Shown piece after piece: positions 43,034 through 51,387 of a stretch of 64,000 bases of DNA; positions within the stretch are counted from its first letter, which is position 1; every line of letters starts with the position of its first letter. Under the pieces are notes generated by a model, which saw nothing but the letters and a program-made list of their open reading frames with translations, was not told where the DNA came from and searched no databases. The position numbers were made by a program, and so were the translations under genes. The DNA is from Cellulomonas fengjieae (lineage in GTDB: Bacteria; Actinomycetota; Actinomycetes; Actinomycetales; Cellulomonadaceae). The stretch spans positions 744,001 through 808,000 of the forward strand of contig NZ_CP074404.1 in NCBI RefSeq assembly GCF_018388465.1. Reading direction: 5' to 3'.

Positions 43034-44883
43034 CAGTACTTACGCTCCATCGGCTGGTAGCGGGTCATCGTGACGGGCTTGGACCCCAGCACCAACTGGT
43101 AGTCCTCGAACACCGTCGTGTGGGCGAAGGGGCCCTTGTGGTCGCCATCGCCCTCCGTGCCCCACAGGCGGTGGCCCTTGGCGGGCAGCGGGCGGCGGTA
43201 CGCCATGGTGTGCCGCATGTAGTTCTTGTCGTCCCGCTCGGGGAAGTCCTCGCGGAAGTGCCCCCCGCGCGACTCGTCGCGGTTGAGGGCGCCGACTACG
43301 ACCGTCTCGGCGATGTCGAGCAGGAAGCCGAGCTCCACGGCCTCGAGGAGGTCCGTGTTGAACATGCGGCTCTTGTCCTGCACGGACACGTGCCGGAACC
43401 GCCGCTGCAGGGACTTGATGTCGTCGAGCGCCTGCGTGAGCGACTCCGAGGTGCGGAACACCTGCGCGTTCCTGTCCATCGACTCCTGGAGCGCCTTGCG
43501 CAGGTCCGCCACGCGCTCACCGTCGGGCCGCGTGCGGATCTCCTCGAGGCCGGCCACCACCGTGGCGGCGGGGTCCTCGGGGAGCTCGACGAACGACGCC
43601 GTCTGCGCGTAGGCCGCGGCGGAGATGCCCGCCCGCTTGCCGAAGACGTTGATGTCGAGCAGCGAGTTGGTGCCCAGCCGGTTGGAGCCGTGCACGCTCA
43701 CGCACGCCACCTCGCCTGCCGCGAACAGCCCGCGGATCACGTCGGTGGAGTTGCGCAGCACCTCGGCCTCGATGTTGGTGGGGATGCCACCCATCGCGTA
43801 GTGCGCCGTGGGGTAGACCGGCACGGGCTCCGTGTACGGCTCGATGCCCAGGTAGGTGCGGGCGAACTCGGTGATGTCGGGCAGCTTGGCGTCGATGTGC
43901 GCGGGCTCGAGGTGCGTGAGGTCCAGCAGCACGTAGTCCTTGTTCGGACCGGCTCCCCGGCCCTCGCGGACCTCGTTGGCCATCGACCGCGCCACGATGT
44001 CGCGGGGCGCGAGGTCCTTGATGGTCGGGGCGTAGCGCTCCATGAAGCGCTCGCCCTCGGAGTTGCGCAGGATCGCGCCCTCACCGCGCGCCGCCTCCGA
44101 CAGGAGGATGCCCAGACCCGCCAGGCCGGTCGGGTGGAACTGGAAGAACTCCATGTCCTCGAGCGGGATGCCGCGGCGGTACGCCAGCGCCATGCCGTCA
44201 CCCGTGAGCGTGTGGGCGTTGGAGGTCGTCTTGTAGATCTTGCCGGCGCCGCCCGTGGCCAGCACCACCGACTTGGCCTGGAAGACGTGGATCTCCCCGG
44301 TCGCCAGCTCGTAGGCGACGACACCGGAGACGTTGACCTCCTCGCCGTCGGGCACGTGGCCGGCAGCGAGGTCGTGGTCGACCAGCAGGTCGAGGACGTA
44401 GAACTCGTTGAAGAACTCGACCTCGTTCTTGACGCACTGCTGGTACAGCGTCTGCAGGATCATGTGACCGGTGCGGTCCGCGGCGTAGCAGGACCGGCGC
44501 ACGGCCGCCTCGCCGTGGTTGCGGGTGTGCCCGCCGAAGCGGCGCTGGTCGATCCGTCCCTCGGGCGTGCGGTTGAACGGCAGGCCCATCTTCTCCAGGT
44601 CGAGGACCGCGTCGATGGCCTCCTTGGCCATCACCTCCGCGGCGTCCTGGTCCACCAGGTAGTCACCGCCCTTGACGGTGTCGAAGGTGTGCCACTCCCA
44701 GTTGTCCTCCTCGACGTTGGCCAGCGCGGCGCACATGCCGCCCTGCGCCGCCCCGGTGTGGGAGCGCGTCGGGAAGAGCTTGGAGATGACGGCCGTGCGC
44801 ACGCGGGTCGAGGACTCGAGCGCCGCGCGCATCCCGGCGCCGCCGGCGCCGACGATCACGACGTCGTACTGGTGGGTCTGCAT
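43033..44883 (-). CDS. sdhA: Succinate dehydrogenase flavoprotein subunit
   Basis: A 616-residue FAD subunit oxidising succinate to fumarate. The dinucleotide fold starts [19 protein letters not shown], the covalent FAD histidine is in [15 protein letters not shown], and the active-site region is HPTGL and [30 protein letters not shown] and [17 protein letters not shown] complete the family pattern. It is preceded by 49 non-coding bases after sdhD and overlaps sdhB by one base. ATG 44883 gives the normal length. Confidence 0.97.
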   Translation of the reverse strand: MQTHQYDVVIVGAGGAGMRAALESSTRVRTAVISKLFPTRSHTGAAQGGMCAALANVEEDNWEWHTFDTVKGGDYLVDQDAAEVMAKEAIDAVLDLEKMGLPFNRTPEGRIDQRRFGGHTRNHGEAAVRRSCYAADRTGHMILQTLYQQCVKNEVEFFNEFYVLDLLVDHDLAAGHVPDGEEVNVSGVVAYELATGEIHVFQAKSVVLATGGAGKIYKTTSNAHTLTGDGMALAYRRGIPLEDMEFFQFHPTGLAGLGILLSEAARGEGAILRNSEGERFMERYAPTIKDLAPRDIVARSMANEVREGRGAGPNKDYVLLDLTHLEPAHIDAKLPDITEFARTYLGIEPYTEPVPVYPTAHYAMGGIPTNIEAEVLRNSTDVIRGLFAAGEVACVSVHGSNRLGTNSLLDINVFGKRAGISAAAYAQTASFVELPEDPAATVVAGLEEIRTRPDGERVADLRKALQESMDRNAQVFRTSESLTQALDDIKSLQRRFRHVSVQDKSRMFNTDLLEAVELGFLLDIAETVVVGALNRDESRGGHFREDFPERDDKNYMRHTMAYRRPLPAKGHRLWGTEGDGDHKGPFAHTTVFEDYQLVLGSKPVTMTRYQPMERKY

Positions 44884-44932
44884 CGAGGTCGATGCCTTCC
44901 TTTGCTGAGGGAGCGCGCGTCCAGGGGAGGGG

Positions 44933-45391
44933 CTACGCCGTGCAGAACGAGGGCAGCAGGTCCGCCGGGGAGCCCGCCGGGCACGGCTCGAACGTGAAGA
45001 TCACGAGCGTGCCGAGCACGACCACGACGACGAACGCCAGGTACAGCAGGCCCTTGAGCACCAGCCGCGTCCCGTCGCGCTCCGCGTAGTCGTTGATGAT
45101 CGTGCGCACGCCGTTGGTGCCGTGGATCATCGCCAGCCAGAGCATCAGCAGGTCCCAGACCTGCCAGAACGGCGAGGCCCACTTGCCGGCGACGAAGCCG
45201 AAGTCGATCGCCGAGATGCCCTCGCCGGCCACCAGGTTGACGAACAGGTGCCCGAAGATCAGGACGATGAGGATGACGCCGGACGCGCGCATGAACAGCC
45301 AGCCGTACAGCTCGCTGTTGCCGCGCGTGGTCACGCGGGACGGGCGTGCCCGGGGAGGGCGCGGGGCCTTCGGGTCGGCGATCGTGGTCAT
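44933..45391 (-). CDS. sdhD: Succinate dehydrogenase membrane anchor subunit SdhD
   Basis: A 152-residue three-TM anchor. [20 protein letters not shown] and [10 protein letters not shown] hold the first helix with a conserved Ser/Arg and His; the second has [20 protein letters not shown], the quinone- and heme-site pattern; the third is [23 protein letters not shown] 45391 overlaps the sdhC stop (TGA within ATGA), so translation is coupled. A Pro/Arg-rich cytoplasmic start of about 28 residues is normal in actinobacteria. Confidence 0.92.
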   Translation of the reverse strand: MTTIADPKAPRPPRARPSRVTTRGNSELYGWLFMRASGVILIVLIFGHLFVNLVAGEGISAIDFGFVAGKWASPFWQVWDLLMLWLAMIHGTNGVRTIINDYAERDGTRLVLKGLLYLAFVVVVVLGTLVIFTFEPCPAGSPADLLPSFCTA

Positions 45392-45798
45392 CACTCGCCT
45401 CCGAACACGTGCATGAGGTGCCGCGGGAGGAACCCGGCCATCGTCAGGACGAACAGGCCCATCACGACCCACAGCATCACGCGCTGGTACCTAGGACCCT
45501 TGGCCCAGAAGTCCACCAGGATGATCCGGATACCGTTGAAGGCGTGGAAGACGATGGCGGCCACCAGGCCTGCCTCGCCGATGCCCATGATCGGGTTCTT
45601 GTACGTACCGATGACGTCGTTGTACGCCTCGGGGGAGATGCGCACGAGCGACGTGTCCAGCACGTGCACGAGTAGGAAGAAGAAGATCGCGACGCCGGTC
45701 ACGCGGTGCGCGACCCACGACCACATGCCTTCACGCCCGCGGTAGAGCGTTCCGGCGGGCACCTTTCGGGCGGCCGGCGCTGTTGGCGCTGGTGGCAC
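45391..45798 (-). CDS. sdhC: Succinate dehydrogenase cytochrome b556 subunit SdhC
   Basis: A 135-residue three-TM heme subunit. The first helix region reads GMWSWVAHRVTGVAIFFFLL with the H-R-x-T/S-G motif, then VHVLDTSLVRI (heme His) and later FHAFNGIRIILVDF. GTG 45798 is supported by AGGAGG six bases upstream; a longer start would bypass it. First gene of sdhCDAB. A CRP-like box and a TAGTGT -10 lie upstream. Confidence 0.92.
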   Translation of the reverse strand: MPPAPTAPAARKVPAGTLYRGREGMWSWVAHRVTGVAIFFFLLVHVLDTSLVRISPEAYNDVIGTYKNPIMGIGEAGLVAAIVFHAFNGIRIILVDFWAKGPRYQRVMLWVVMGLFVLTMAGFLPRHLMHVFGGE

Positions 45799-45851
45799 GG
45801 AGAGCCTCCTGGCGAGTACGAGGTGCGGACGACGGCGTCCTTGTCGTACCC

Positions 45852-45911
45852 ACACTAGTGAACCGCTCAGGCCGGACCCGTCGGCCGGGGCCCCGTGTGA
45901 GGTATTCCACA
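45852..45911 (-). promoter_or_regulatory. sdhC promoter with CRP/GlxR-like box
   Basis: A -10 candidate TAGTGT (minus strand, 45852-45857) lies 53 bases before sdhC. TGTGA-GGTATT-CCACA (45896-45911) differs from TGTGANNTANNTCACA at one base and is centred about 58 bases upstream of the expected start, a normal activator distance. Confidence 0.5.
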
Positions 45912-45937
45912 GCCTCCGGGCACGGTGCCGCGGTCGT

Positions 45938-45943
45938 TACCCT
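45938..45943 (+). promoter_or_regulatory. -10 element, leaderless manC
   Basis: TACCCT ends 7 bases before ATG 45951; no ribosome-binding site is present. Confidence 0.45.
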
Positions 45944-45950
45944 GGCCCCC

Positions 45951-47051
45951 ATGTCGACCTCGATCCCCGGCTTCCACGCCGTCGTCCCGGCGGGCGGTGC
46001 GGGCACGCGCCTGTGGCCGTTGTCCCGCGCCGGCCACCCGAAGTTCCTCATCGACCTCACCGGCTCCGGCCGCACGCTGCTGCAGGCGACGGTCGACCGG
46101 CTGCTCCCCCTGACCGGTGAGGGTGGCGTGCTCGTCGTCACCGGGGCGCGCCACGCGGAGACGGTCGCCGCCCAGGTGCCCGAGCTCGGGACCGCCGACG
46201 TCCTGGCGGAGCCGTCGCCGCGGGACTCGATGGCCGCTATCGGCCTGGCCGCCGCGGTCCTGCTCGAGCGGCACGGCGAGGACGTGGTGCTGGGCTCGTT
46301 CGCGGCCGACCACGTGATCCACGGCACCGAGGCGTTCGAGCGTGCCGTGCGCGAGGGCGTCGTCGCCGCGCACGCCGGGTACGTCGTGACGATCGGGATC
46401 ACCGCGACGGGGCCGTCGACCGCGTTCGGGTACGTCCGCTCGGGCGCGTCGCTCGGGCTCGACGAGGCGCCGAGCGTGGCGCACGCCGAGGGGTTCGCCG
46501 AGAAGCCCGACGCCGTGACCGCGTCCGCCTACCTGGCGACGGGGGAGTACCGCTGGAACGCGGGCATGTTCATCGTGCGGGCGCGCGTGCTCCTCGACCA
46601 CCTGGCCGCGCAGCTGCCGCCACTGGCGGCGGGTCTGCGCGAGATCGCCGCCGCGTGGGACGGTCCCGAGCGGGCCGAGGTCCTCGACCGGGTCTGGCCG
46701 GGCCTGACCAAGATCGCGATCGACCACGCGATCGCCGAGCCGGTCGCCGCCGCCGGCGGCGTCGCGGTGGTGCCCGGCGACTTCACCTGGGACGACATCG
46801 GCGACTTCGACTCGCTGGCGCACCTGCTGACCGGTGACACGCTCGGGGACGACGACCTCACCCTGCGGATCGACGCGCCTGGCGCGTTCGTGGTGCCCGG
46901 CGGCGGCCGGACGGTCTCGGTCGTGGGGCTGCCGGACGCGGTCGTCGTGGACACGCCCGACGCCGTGCTGGTCACCACGCTGGCGCACGCGCAGGCCGTG
47001 AAGTCCGCGGTCGACGGCTGGCGGGCGCGCGGCCGCGAGGACCTGCTCTGA
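45951..47051 (+). CDS. manC: Mannose-1-phosphate guanylyltransferase
   Basis: A 366-residue nucleotidyltransferase making GDP-mannose from GTP and mannose 1-phosphate. The active-site start is VVPAGGAGTRLWPLSRAGHP, with LGSFAADHVIHG as the metal-binding strand, FGYVRSG, FAEKPD and WNAGMFIVRARVLL as sugar-binding motifs. FTWDDIGDFDSLA is typical of ManC. No isomerase domain is fused, so it is the single-function form common in actinobacteria. The start ATG follows a TACCCT box by 7 bases. Divergent from sdhC; 47 bases separate it from the amidohydrolase gene. Confidence 0.92.
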   Translation: MSTSIPGFHAVVPAGGAGTRLWPLSRAGHPKFLIDLTGSGRTLLQATVDRLLPLTGEGGVLVVTGARHAETVAAQVPELGTADVLAEPSPRDSMAAIGLAAAVLLERHGEDVVLGSFAADHVIHGTEAFERAVREGVVAAHAGYVVTIGITATGPSTAFGYVRSGASLGLDEAPSVAHAEGFAEKPDAVTASAYLATGEYRWNAGMFIVRARVLLDHLAAQLPPLAAGLREIAAAWDGPERAEVLDRVWPGLTKIAIDHAIAEPVAAAGGVAVVPGDFTWDDIGDFDSLAHLLTGDTLGDDDLTLRIDAPGAFVVPGGGRTVSVVGLPDAVVVDTPDAVLVTTLAHAQAVKSAVDGWRARGREDLL

Positions 47052-47085
47052 GGCGCCCGGGATCGGCCCGCGACCCGCTCGCGAC

Positions 47086-47091
47086 TAGGGT
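47086..47091 (+). promoter_or_regulatory. -10 element, leaderless start
   Basis: TAGGGT ends 7 bases before GTG 47099; no Shine-Dalgarno sequence is present. Confidence 0.45.
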
Positions 47092-47098
47092 CGAGGCC

Positions 47099-48340
47099 GT
47101 GCCCCCCGCCGTCCCCGCCCCCGTCGCCGCCCCGCTCAGCACCCTGCGGGCGGAGCCGACGGAGCCCATGTCCGCACGCCTGGCCGAGCTGGTCGCACAG
47201 CTGCGCGACGAGCTCGTCGCCCTCCGGCGCGACCTGCACGCGCACCCCGAGCTGGGCCGGACCGAGGTCCGGACCACCGGCCTGGTCGCCGACCGGCTGC
47301 GGGCCGCCGGCCTGGCGCCCCGGCTCCTGCCGGGCACCGGCCTGGTCTGCGACATCGGTCCGGGGCCGGCGACGACCGGGCGCAAGCGGATCGCCCTGCG
47401 GGCCGACCTCGACGCGCTGCCTGTGCAGGACACGAGCGGTGTGCCGTGGGCGTCGACCGTGCGTGGCGTGACGCACGCCTGCGGCCACGACGTGCACACC
47501 GCGGCCGTCCTGGGTGCGGGCCTGGTGCTCGCCCAGGTGGTCGACGAGCTGCGGACCGGGGTGCGGCTGATCTTCCAGCCCGCCGAGGAGGTGCAGCCCG
47601 GGGGAGCGCTCGACGTCATCGCCGCCGGCGGGCTGGACGGCGTCGCGGAGATCTACGCGTTCCACTGCGACCCCAAGCTCGACGTCGGTCAGGTCGGCAC
47701 GCGGATCGGCCCGATCACGTCCGCGAGCGACGAGGTGACCGTGACGGTCTCCGGGCCGGGCGGACACACGTCGCGCCCGCACCTGACCGGCGACGTCGTC
47801 TTCGCGCTCGGCCAGGTGATCACCCAGGTGCCTGCCATCCTCGGCCGACGGCTCGACCCCCGCTCGGGGGTGAACCTGACGTGGGGCGCGGTGCAGGCCG
47901 GACAGGCGCACAACGCCATCCCGGCGACCGGCACCGTGAAGGGGACGCTCCGGTGCCTCGACGTGCGCGCCTGGGAGAAGGCGTCGGAGGTGTTCCACGC
48001 CGCCGTCGAGCAGGTGGTCGCGCCGCTCGGCGTCACCGCCGAGGTCCGCCACCAGCGCGGGGTGCCGCCCGTGGAGAACGCCGCGCACGCGACGGGGGTG
48101 CTCGAGGCGGCGGCGCGCGACGTGCTCGGCCCGTCGTCCGTGGTGCTGACCGAGCAGTCGCTCGGCGGCGAGGATTTCGCCTGGTACCTCACGCACGTGC
48201 CGGGCGCGATGGCACGCCTCGGCTCCCGGACGCCCGGCGGTCACACGTACGACATCCACCAGGGCGACCTGCGCGTGGACGAGCGCGCGATCGAGGTCGG
48301 GGCGTTGCTGCTCGCGCGGACGGCGCTGCTCGCCGGCTGA
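47099..48340 (+). CDS. M20 family amidohydrolase
   Basis: A 413-residue M20D metallo-amidohydrolase (N-acyl amino acid hydrolase/IAA-amino-acid hydrolase group). RRDLHAHPELGRTEVRT opens the catalytic domain, ALRADLDALPVQD and THACGHDVHTAAVLG supply metal ligands, FQPAEEVQPGG the catalytic glutamates, and LGGEDFAWYL the final ligand region. The dimer domain includes SGPGGHTSRPHLTGD. It cleaves an acyl-amide bond; the natural substrate is unknown. GTG 47099 follows a TAGGGT box by 7 bases; ATG 47168 is an alternative start. Confidence 0.87.
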   Translation: MPPAVPAPVAAPLSTLRAEPTEPMSARLAELVAQLRDELVALRRDLHAHPELGRTEVRTTGLVADRLRAAGLAPRLLPGTGLVCDIGPGPATTGRKRIALRADLDALPVQDTSGVPWASTVRGVTHACGHDVHTAAVLGAGLVLAQVVDELRTGVRLIFQPAEEVQPGGALDVIAAGGLDGVAEIYAFHCDPKLDVGQVGTRIGPITSASDEVTVTVSGPGGHTSRPHLTGDVVFALGQVITQVPAILGRRLDPRSGVNLTWGAVQAGQAHNAIPATGTVKGTLRCLDVRAWEKASEVFHAAVEQVVAPLGVTAEVRHQRGVPPVENAAHATGVLEAAARDVLGPSSVVLTEQSLGGEDFAWYLTHVPGAMARLGSRTPGGHTYDIHQGDLRVDERAIEVGALLLARTALLAG

Positions 48341-48375
48341 GACGGAGGTCCGTCGCCTGGGCCGACACATACCAA

Positions 48376-48521
48376 GTCGGTAACGGAACCGGCGTGGATA
48401 CCCGTCGGTAACGTGAACGACACGGCGGGGTCGTTAAGGTCCGAGGATCGAAGCCGGGCAACCCCAGAAGCTGTGGTGGTACACCGTCGTGCTAACCCGC
48501 ACGGTCGGTCCAGCCGGACCG
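48376..48521 (+). promoter_or_regulatory. Promoter, repeats and hairpin leader of BMP gene
   Basis: A direct repeat GTCGGTAACG occurs at 48376-48385 and 48404-48413; the second copy overlaps GTGAAC (48413-48418), a weak -35, with TAAGGT (48435-48440) as -10 after 16 bases. The resulting leader of about 100 bases contains CGGTCC-AGCC-GGACCG (48506-48521) and an imperfect hairpin before it. No known riboswitch pattern was recognised. Confidence 0.4.
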
Positions 48522-48548
48522 GCTGTTGACGAGATCCAGGAGAGTCGC

Positions 48549-49640
48549 GTGAAGAAGATCATTCGAGTGGCCGCGCTCGGCGGGGCCGTCGCCCTCGCGC
48601 TTGCTGCGTGTGGCAGTGCCCCCGAGGAGAACGAGGCGACCGGCGGCGAGACCGCTGCGAGCGTCGACTACAAGGCCTGCATGGTCTCGGACGCGGGCGG
48701 GTTCGACGACAAGTCGTTCAACCAGGCCGGTTTCGAGGGCCTGACCAAGGCCGAGGAGGAGCTCGGGATCGAGGTGGCGACGGTCGAGTCCGCCGCGGAC
48801 ACCGACTACACCCCGAACATCGACAGCCTGATCGCCGAGAACTGCAACCTGATCATCGGCGTCGGCTTCCTGCTCGAGGACCCGATCCAGGCCGCCGCCG
48901 AGGCGAACCCGGACGTCGACTTCGCGCTCGTCGACAGCGCCTTCTCCGACGCCGACTTCGCGCCGGTCACGCTGGACAACGCCAAGCCGATCCTGTTCGA
49001 CACGTCGCAGGCCGCGTACCTCGCGGGCTACGTCGCCGCCGCGCAGTCCGCCACCGGCAAGGTCGCGACCTTCGGTGGCGTCGACATCCCGTCCGTCACC
49101 ATCTTCATGGACGGCTTCGCCGACGGCGTCGCCAAGTTCAACGAGGACAACGGCGCGTCGGTCCAGCTGCTCGGCTGGGACAAGGAGGCGCAGACCGGCG
49201 TCTTCGCCGGCAACTTCGACAGCCAGGACGACGGCAAGAACATCGGCCAGTCCTTCATCGACCAGGGCGCCGACGTCATCATGCCCGTCGCCGGTCCGGT
49301 CGGCCTGGGCACGGCGTCCGTCGCCGAGGCCGCCGGCAACGTCTCGATCATCGGTGTCGACGCCGACTGGTTCGAGACCACGCAGTACGGCCCGATCGTC
49401 CTGACCTCGGTCATGAAGGAGATCGGCCCGGCCGTCTTCGACACGATCAGCGAGGCCGTCGACGGCGAGTTCAGCTTCCAGCCGTACGTCGGCACGCTGG
49501 CGAACGACGGCCTCGGCCTGGCGCCGTTCCACGACTTCGACTCCAAGGTCTCCGAGGAGACCAAGGCGAAGATCGAGGAGCTGAAGACGGCGATCATCGA
49601 CGGCGAGATCGTCGTCGAGTCCGACGCCTCCCCGAAGTGA
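48549..49640 (+). CDS. BMP-family nucleoside-binding lipoprotein
   Basis: A 363-residue lipoprotein of the basic membrane protein/PnrA-like family. The signal ends LAAC with Cys21, then a Glu/Thr linker. CMVSDAGGFDDKSFNQAGFE is the hallmark N-terminal motif; later GVGFLLEDPIQAAAEANPDV and MPVAGPVGLGTASVAEA follow, with IIGVDADWFETTQYG near the ligand site. Members capture purine or pyrimidine nucleosides. GTG 48549 is supported by AGGAG at 48538-48542. A strong hairpin separates it from the ATPase and permease genes, and cdd, deoA and add lie downstream. Confidence 0.92.
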   Translation: MKKIIRVAALGGAVALALAACGSAPEENEATGGETAASVDYKACMVSDAGGFDDKSFNQAGFEGLTKAEEELGIEVATVESAADTDYTPNIDSLIAENCNLIIGVGFLLEDPIQAAAEANPDVDFALVDSAFSDADFAPVTLDNAKPILFDTSQAAYLAGYVAAAQSATGKVATFGGVDIPSVTIFMDGFADGVAKFNEDNGASVQLLGWDKEAQTGVFAGNFDSQDDGKNIGQSFIDQGADVIMPVAGPVGLGTASVAEAAGNVSIIGVDADWFETTQYGPIVLTSVMKEIGPAVFDTISEAVDGEFSFQPYVGTLANDGLGLAPFHDFDSKVSEETKAKIEELKTAIIDGEIVVESDASPK

Positions 49641-49655
49641 TCTGACGCACCACAG

Positions 49656-49696
49656 CAGGTCGACGGCCCGGGCTCCGCGCCCGGGCCGTCGGCCTG
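49656..49696 (+). terminator. Hairpin after BMP gene
   Basis: CGACGGCCCGGG (49661-49672) pairs perfectly with CCCGGGCCGTCG (49680-49691) over a 7-base loop, extended outward by a T-G pair and CAGG/CCTG. It probably lowers read-through into the transporter genes. Confidence 0.7.
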
Positions 49697-49764
49697 TCCG
49701 GCACGGACCCGACCTGGGGATGGATAGTGTCTGAGAACAGATGTGACGTCGAGGGAGACGACCG

Positions 49765-51387
49765 GTGAAGCTGGAGCTGCAGGGCATCACCAAGACGTTC
49801 GGGGATCTGGTCGCCAACGACCACATCGACCTCGTCGTCGAGCCGGGCGAGATCCACGCCCTCCTCGGCGAGAACGGCGCCGGCAAGAGCACCCTGATGA
49901 ACGTGCTCTACGGGCTCTACCAGCCCGACGGCGGACGGATCCTCGTCGACGACGCCCCCGTGGCGTTCGGCGGGCCCGGGGACGCGATGGCGGCCGGGAT
50001 CGGCATGGTCCACCAGCACTTCATGCTGGTACCCGTCTTCACCGTCGCCGAGAACGTGGTCCTCGGCCACGAGCCGGTGCGCGGTGGCGGCCTGATCGAC
50101 CTTCCCGAGGCGCGACGCCGGGTCAAGGAGATCTCCGACCGGTTCGGGTTCCACGTCGACCCCGACGCGTACATCGAGGACCTCCCGGTGGGCGTCCAGC
50201 AGCGCGTCGAGATCATCAAGGCGCTGTCCCGCCAGGCCAAGGTCCTCATCCTCGACGAGCCCACGGCTGTGCTCACCCCGCAGGAGACCGACGAGCTGAT
50301 CGCGATCATGCGCCAGCTCAAGGAGTCCGGCACCTCGATCGTCTTCATCACCCACAAGCTGCGTGAGGTGCGCGCCGTCGCCGACCGGATCACGGTCATC
50401 CGCCGCGGCAAGGTGGTCGGCACGGCCGAGCCGACGTCCTCCGAGACCGAGCTCGCCTCGCTCATGGTGGGCCGGTCGGTGTCCCTCGGCGTCGAGCGTG
50501 CGGTGGCCGTACCCGGCGAGCGCACCGTCCAGGTGCGCCACCTGACGGTCATCGACGAGGCGGGCGTGCGACAGCTCGACGACGTCTCGTTCGACGTCGC
50601 ACGCGGCGAGATCGTCGCGATCGCCGGCGTCCAGGGCAACGGCCAGACCGAGCTCACCGAGGTCATGCTCGGGCTGCAGGCGCCCGTCGCCGGCTCCGTG
50701 CAGCTCGACGGCAACGAGCTCGTGGGCCGCTCCGTGCGGGACGTGCTGGACGCGGGCATCGGGTTCGTCCCCGAGGACCGCTCCACGGACGGCGTCATCG
50801 CCGACTTCTCCATCGCGGAGAACCTCATCCTCGACCTGCACCGGCACGAGCCCTTCGCGCGCGGGGTCGCCCTGCGGCCCGCGGCCGTGCGGGAGAACGC
50901 CGAGAGGCGGATCGCCGAGTTCGACGTCCGCACCAGCTCGATCGACGCCACCGCGAGCATGCTCTCCGGCGGCAACCAGCAGAAGGTCGTGCTCGCGCGC
51001 GAGATGTCCCGGCCCCTGCGGCTGCTCATCGCGTCGCAGCCGACCCGAGGCCTCGACGTCGGCTCGATCGAGTTCGTGCACTCGCGCATCGTCCAGGAGC
51101 GCGACAGCGGCACGCCCGTGATCATCGTGTCCACCGAGCTGGACGAGGTGCTCGCCCTCGCGGACCGCATCCTCGTGATGTACCGCGGCCGGATCGTCGG
51201 CGACGTGCCCGGTGGGACCGACCGCGACGTCCTCGGCCTCATGATGGCCGGAGTCCCGCTCGAGGAGGCCGTCCGCCAGGCCGCCGCGCACCACACGGCC
51301 CTCGGCGAGGCCGACCTCGAGGCGGCCCATGAACCACCCCCGCCCCCCGCCCCCGACGCGTTCCCGTTTCCCCTGGAGGAGCTGTGA
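49765..51387 (+). CDS. Nucleoside ABC transporter ATPase (two domains)
   Basis: A 540-residue duplicated ABC ATPase like NupA/YufO. Domain 1 has Walker A GENGAGKST, the VHQHFMLVPVFTVAENV Q-loop region, signature LPVGVQQRVEI and Walker B VLILDEPTAVLTP. Domain 2 has GVQGNGQTELTE in place of a canonical Walker A lysine, signature LSGGNQQKVVLAREMSR and the degenerate Walker B LLIASQPTRGLD, as usual for this family. GTG 49765 follows GAGGGAG. TAGTGT at 49725-49730 may be a second promoter behind the hairpin. A Pro-rich tail of about 30 residues ends it. It overlaps the permease gene by GTGA. Confidence 0.92.
   Translation: MKLELQGITKTFGDLVANDHIDLVVEPGEIHALLGENGAGKSTLMNVLYGLYQPDGGRILVDDAPVAFGGPGDAMAAGIGMVHQHFMLVPVFTVAENVVLGHEPVRGGGLIDLPEARRRVKEISDRFGFHVDPDAYIEDLPVGVQQRVEIIKALSRQAKVLILDEPTAVLTPQETDELIAIMRQLKESGTSIVFITHKLREVRAVADRITVIRRGKVVGTAEPTSSETELASLMVGRSVSLGVERAVAVPGERTVQVRHLTVIDEAGVRQLDDVSFDVARGEIVAIAGVQGNGQTELTEVMLGLQAPVAGSVQLDGNELVGRSVRDVLDAGIGFVPEDRSTDGVIADFSIAENLILDLHRHEPFARGVALRPAAVRENAERRIAEFDVRTSSIDATASMLSGGNQQKVVLAREMSRPLRLLIASQPTRGLDVGSIEFVHSRIVQERDSGTPVIIVSTELDEVLALADRILVMYRGRIVGDVPGGTDRDVLGLMMAGVPLEEAVRQAAAHHTALGEADLEAAHEPPPPPAPDAFPFPLEEL

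Noticed and set aside
48341..48360. GACGGA-GG-TCCGTC after the amidohydrolase considered as a terminator
   Set aside because: A 2-base loop cannot close a stable RNA hairpin of this size; it may be a chance palindrome.
48441..48548. Leader of the BMP gene considered as a cobalamin, purine or c-di-AMP riboswitch
   Set aside because: None of the core conserved stretches of those classes could be placed; only generic hairpins are visible.
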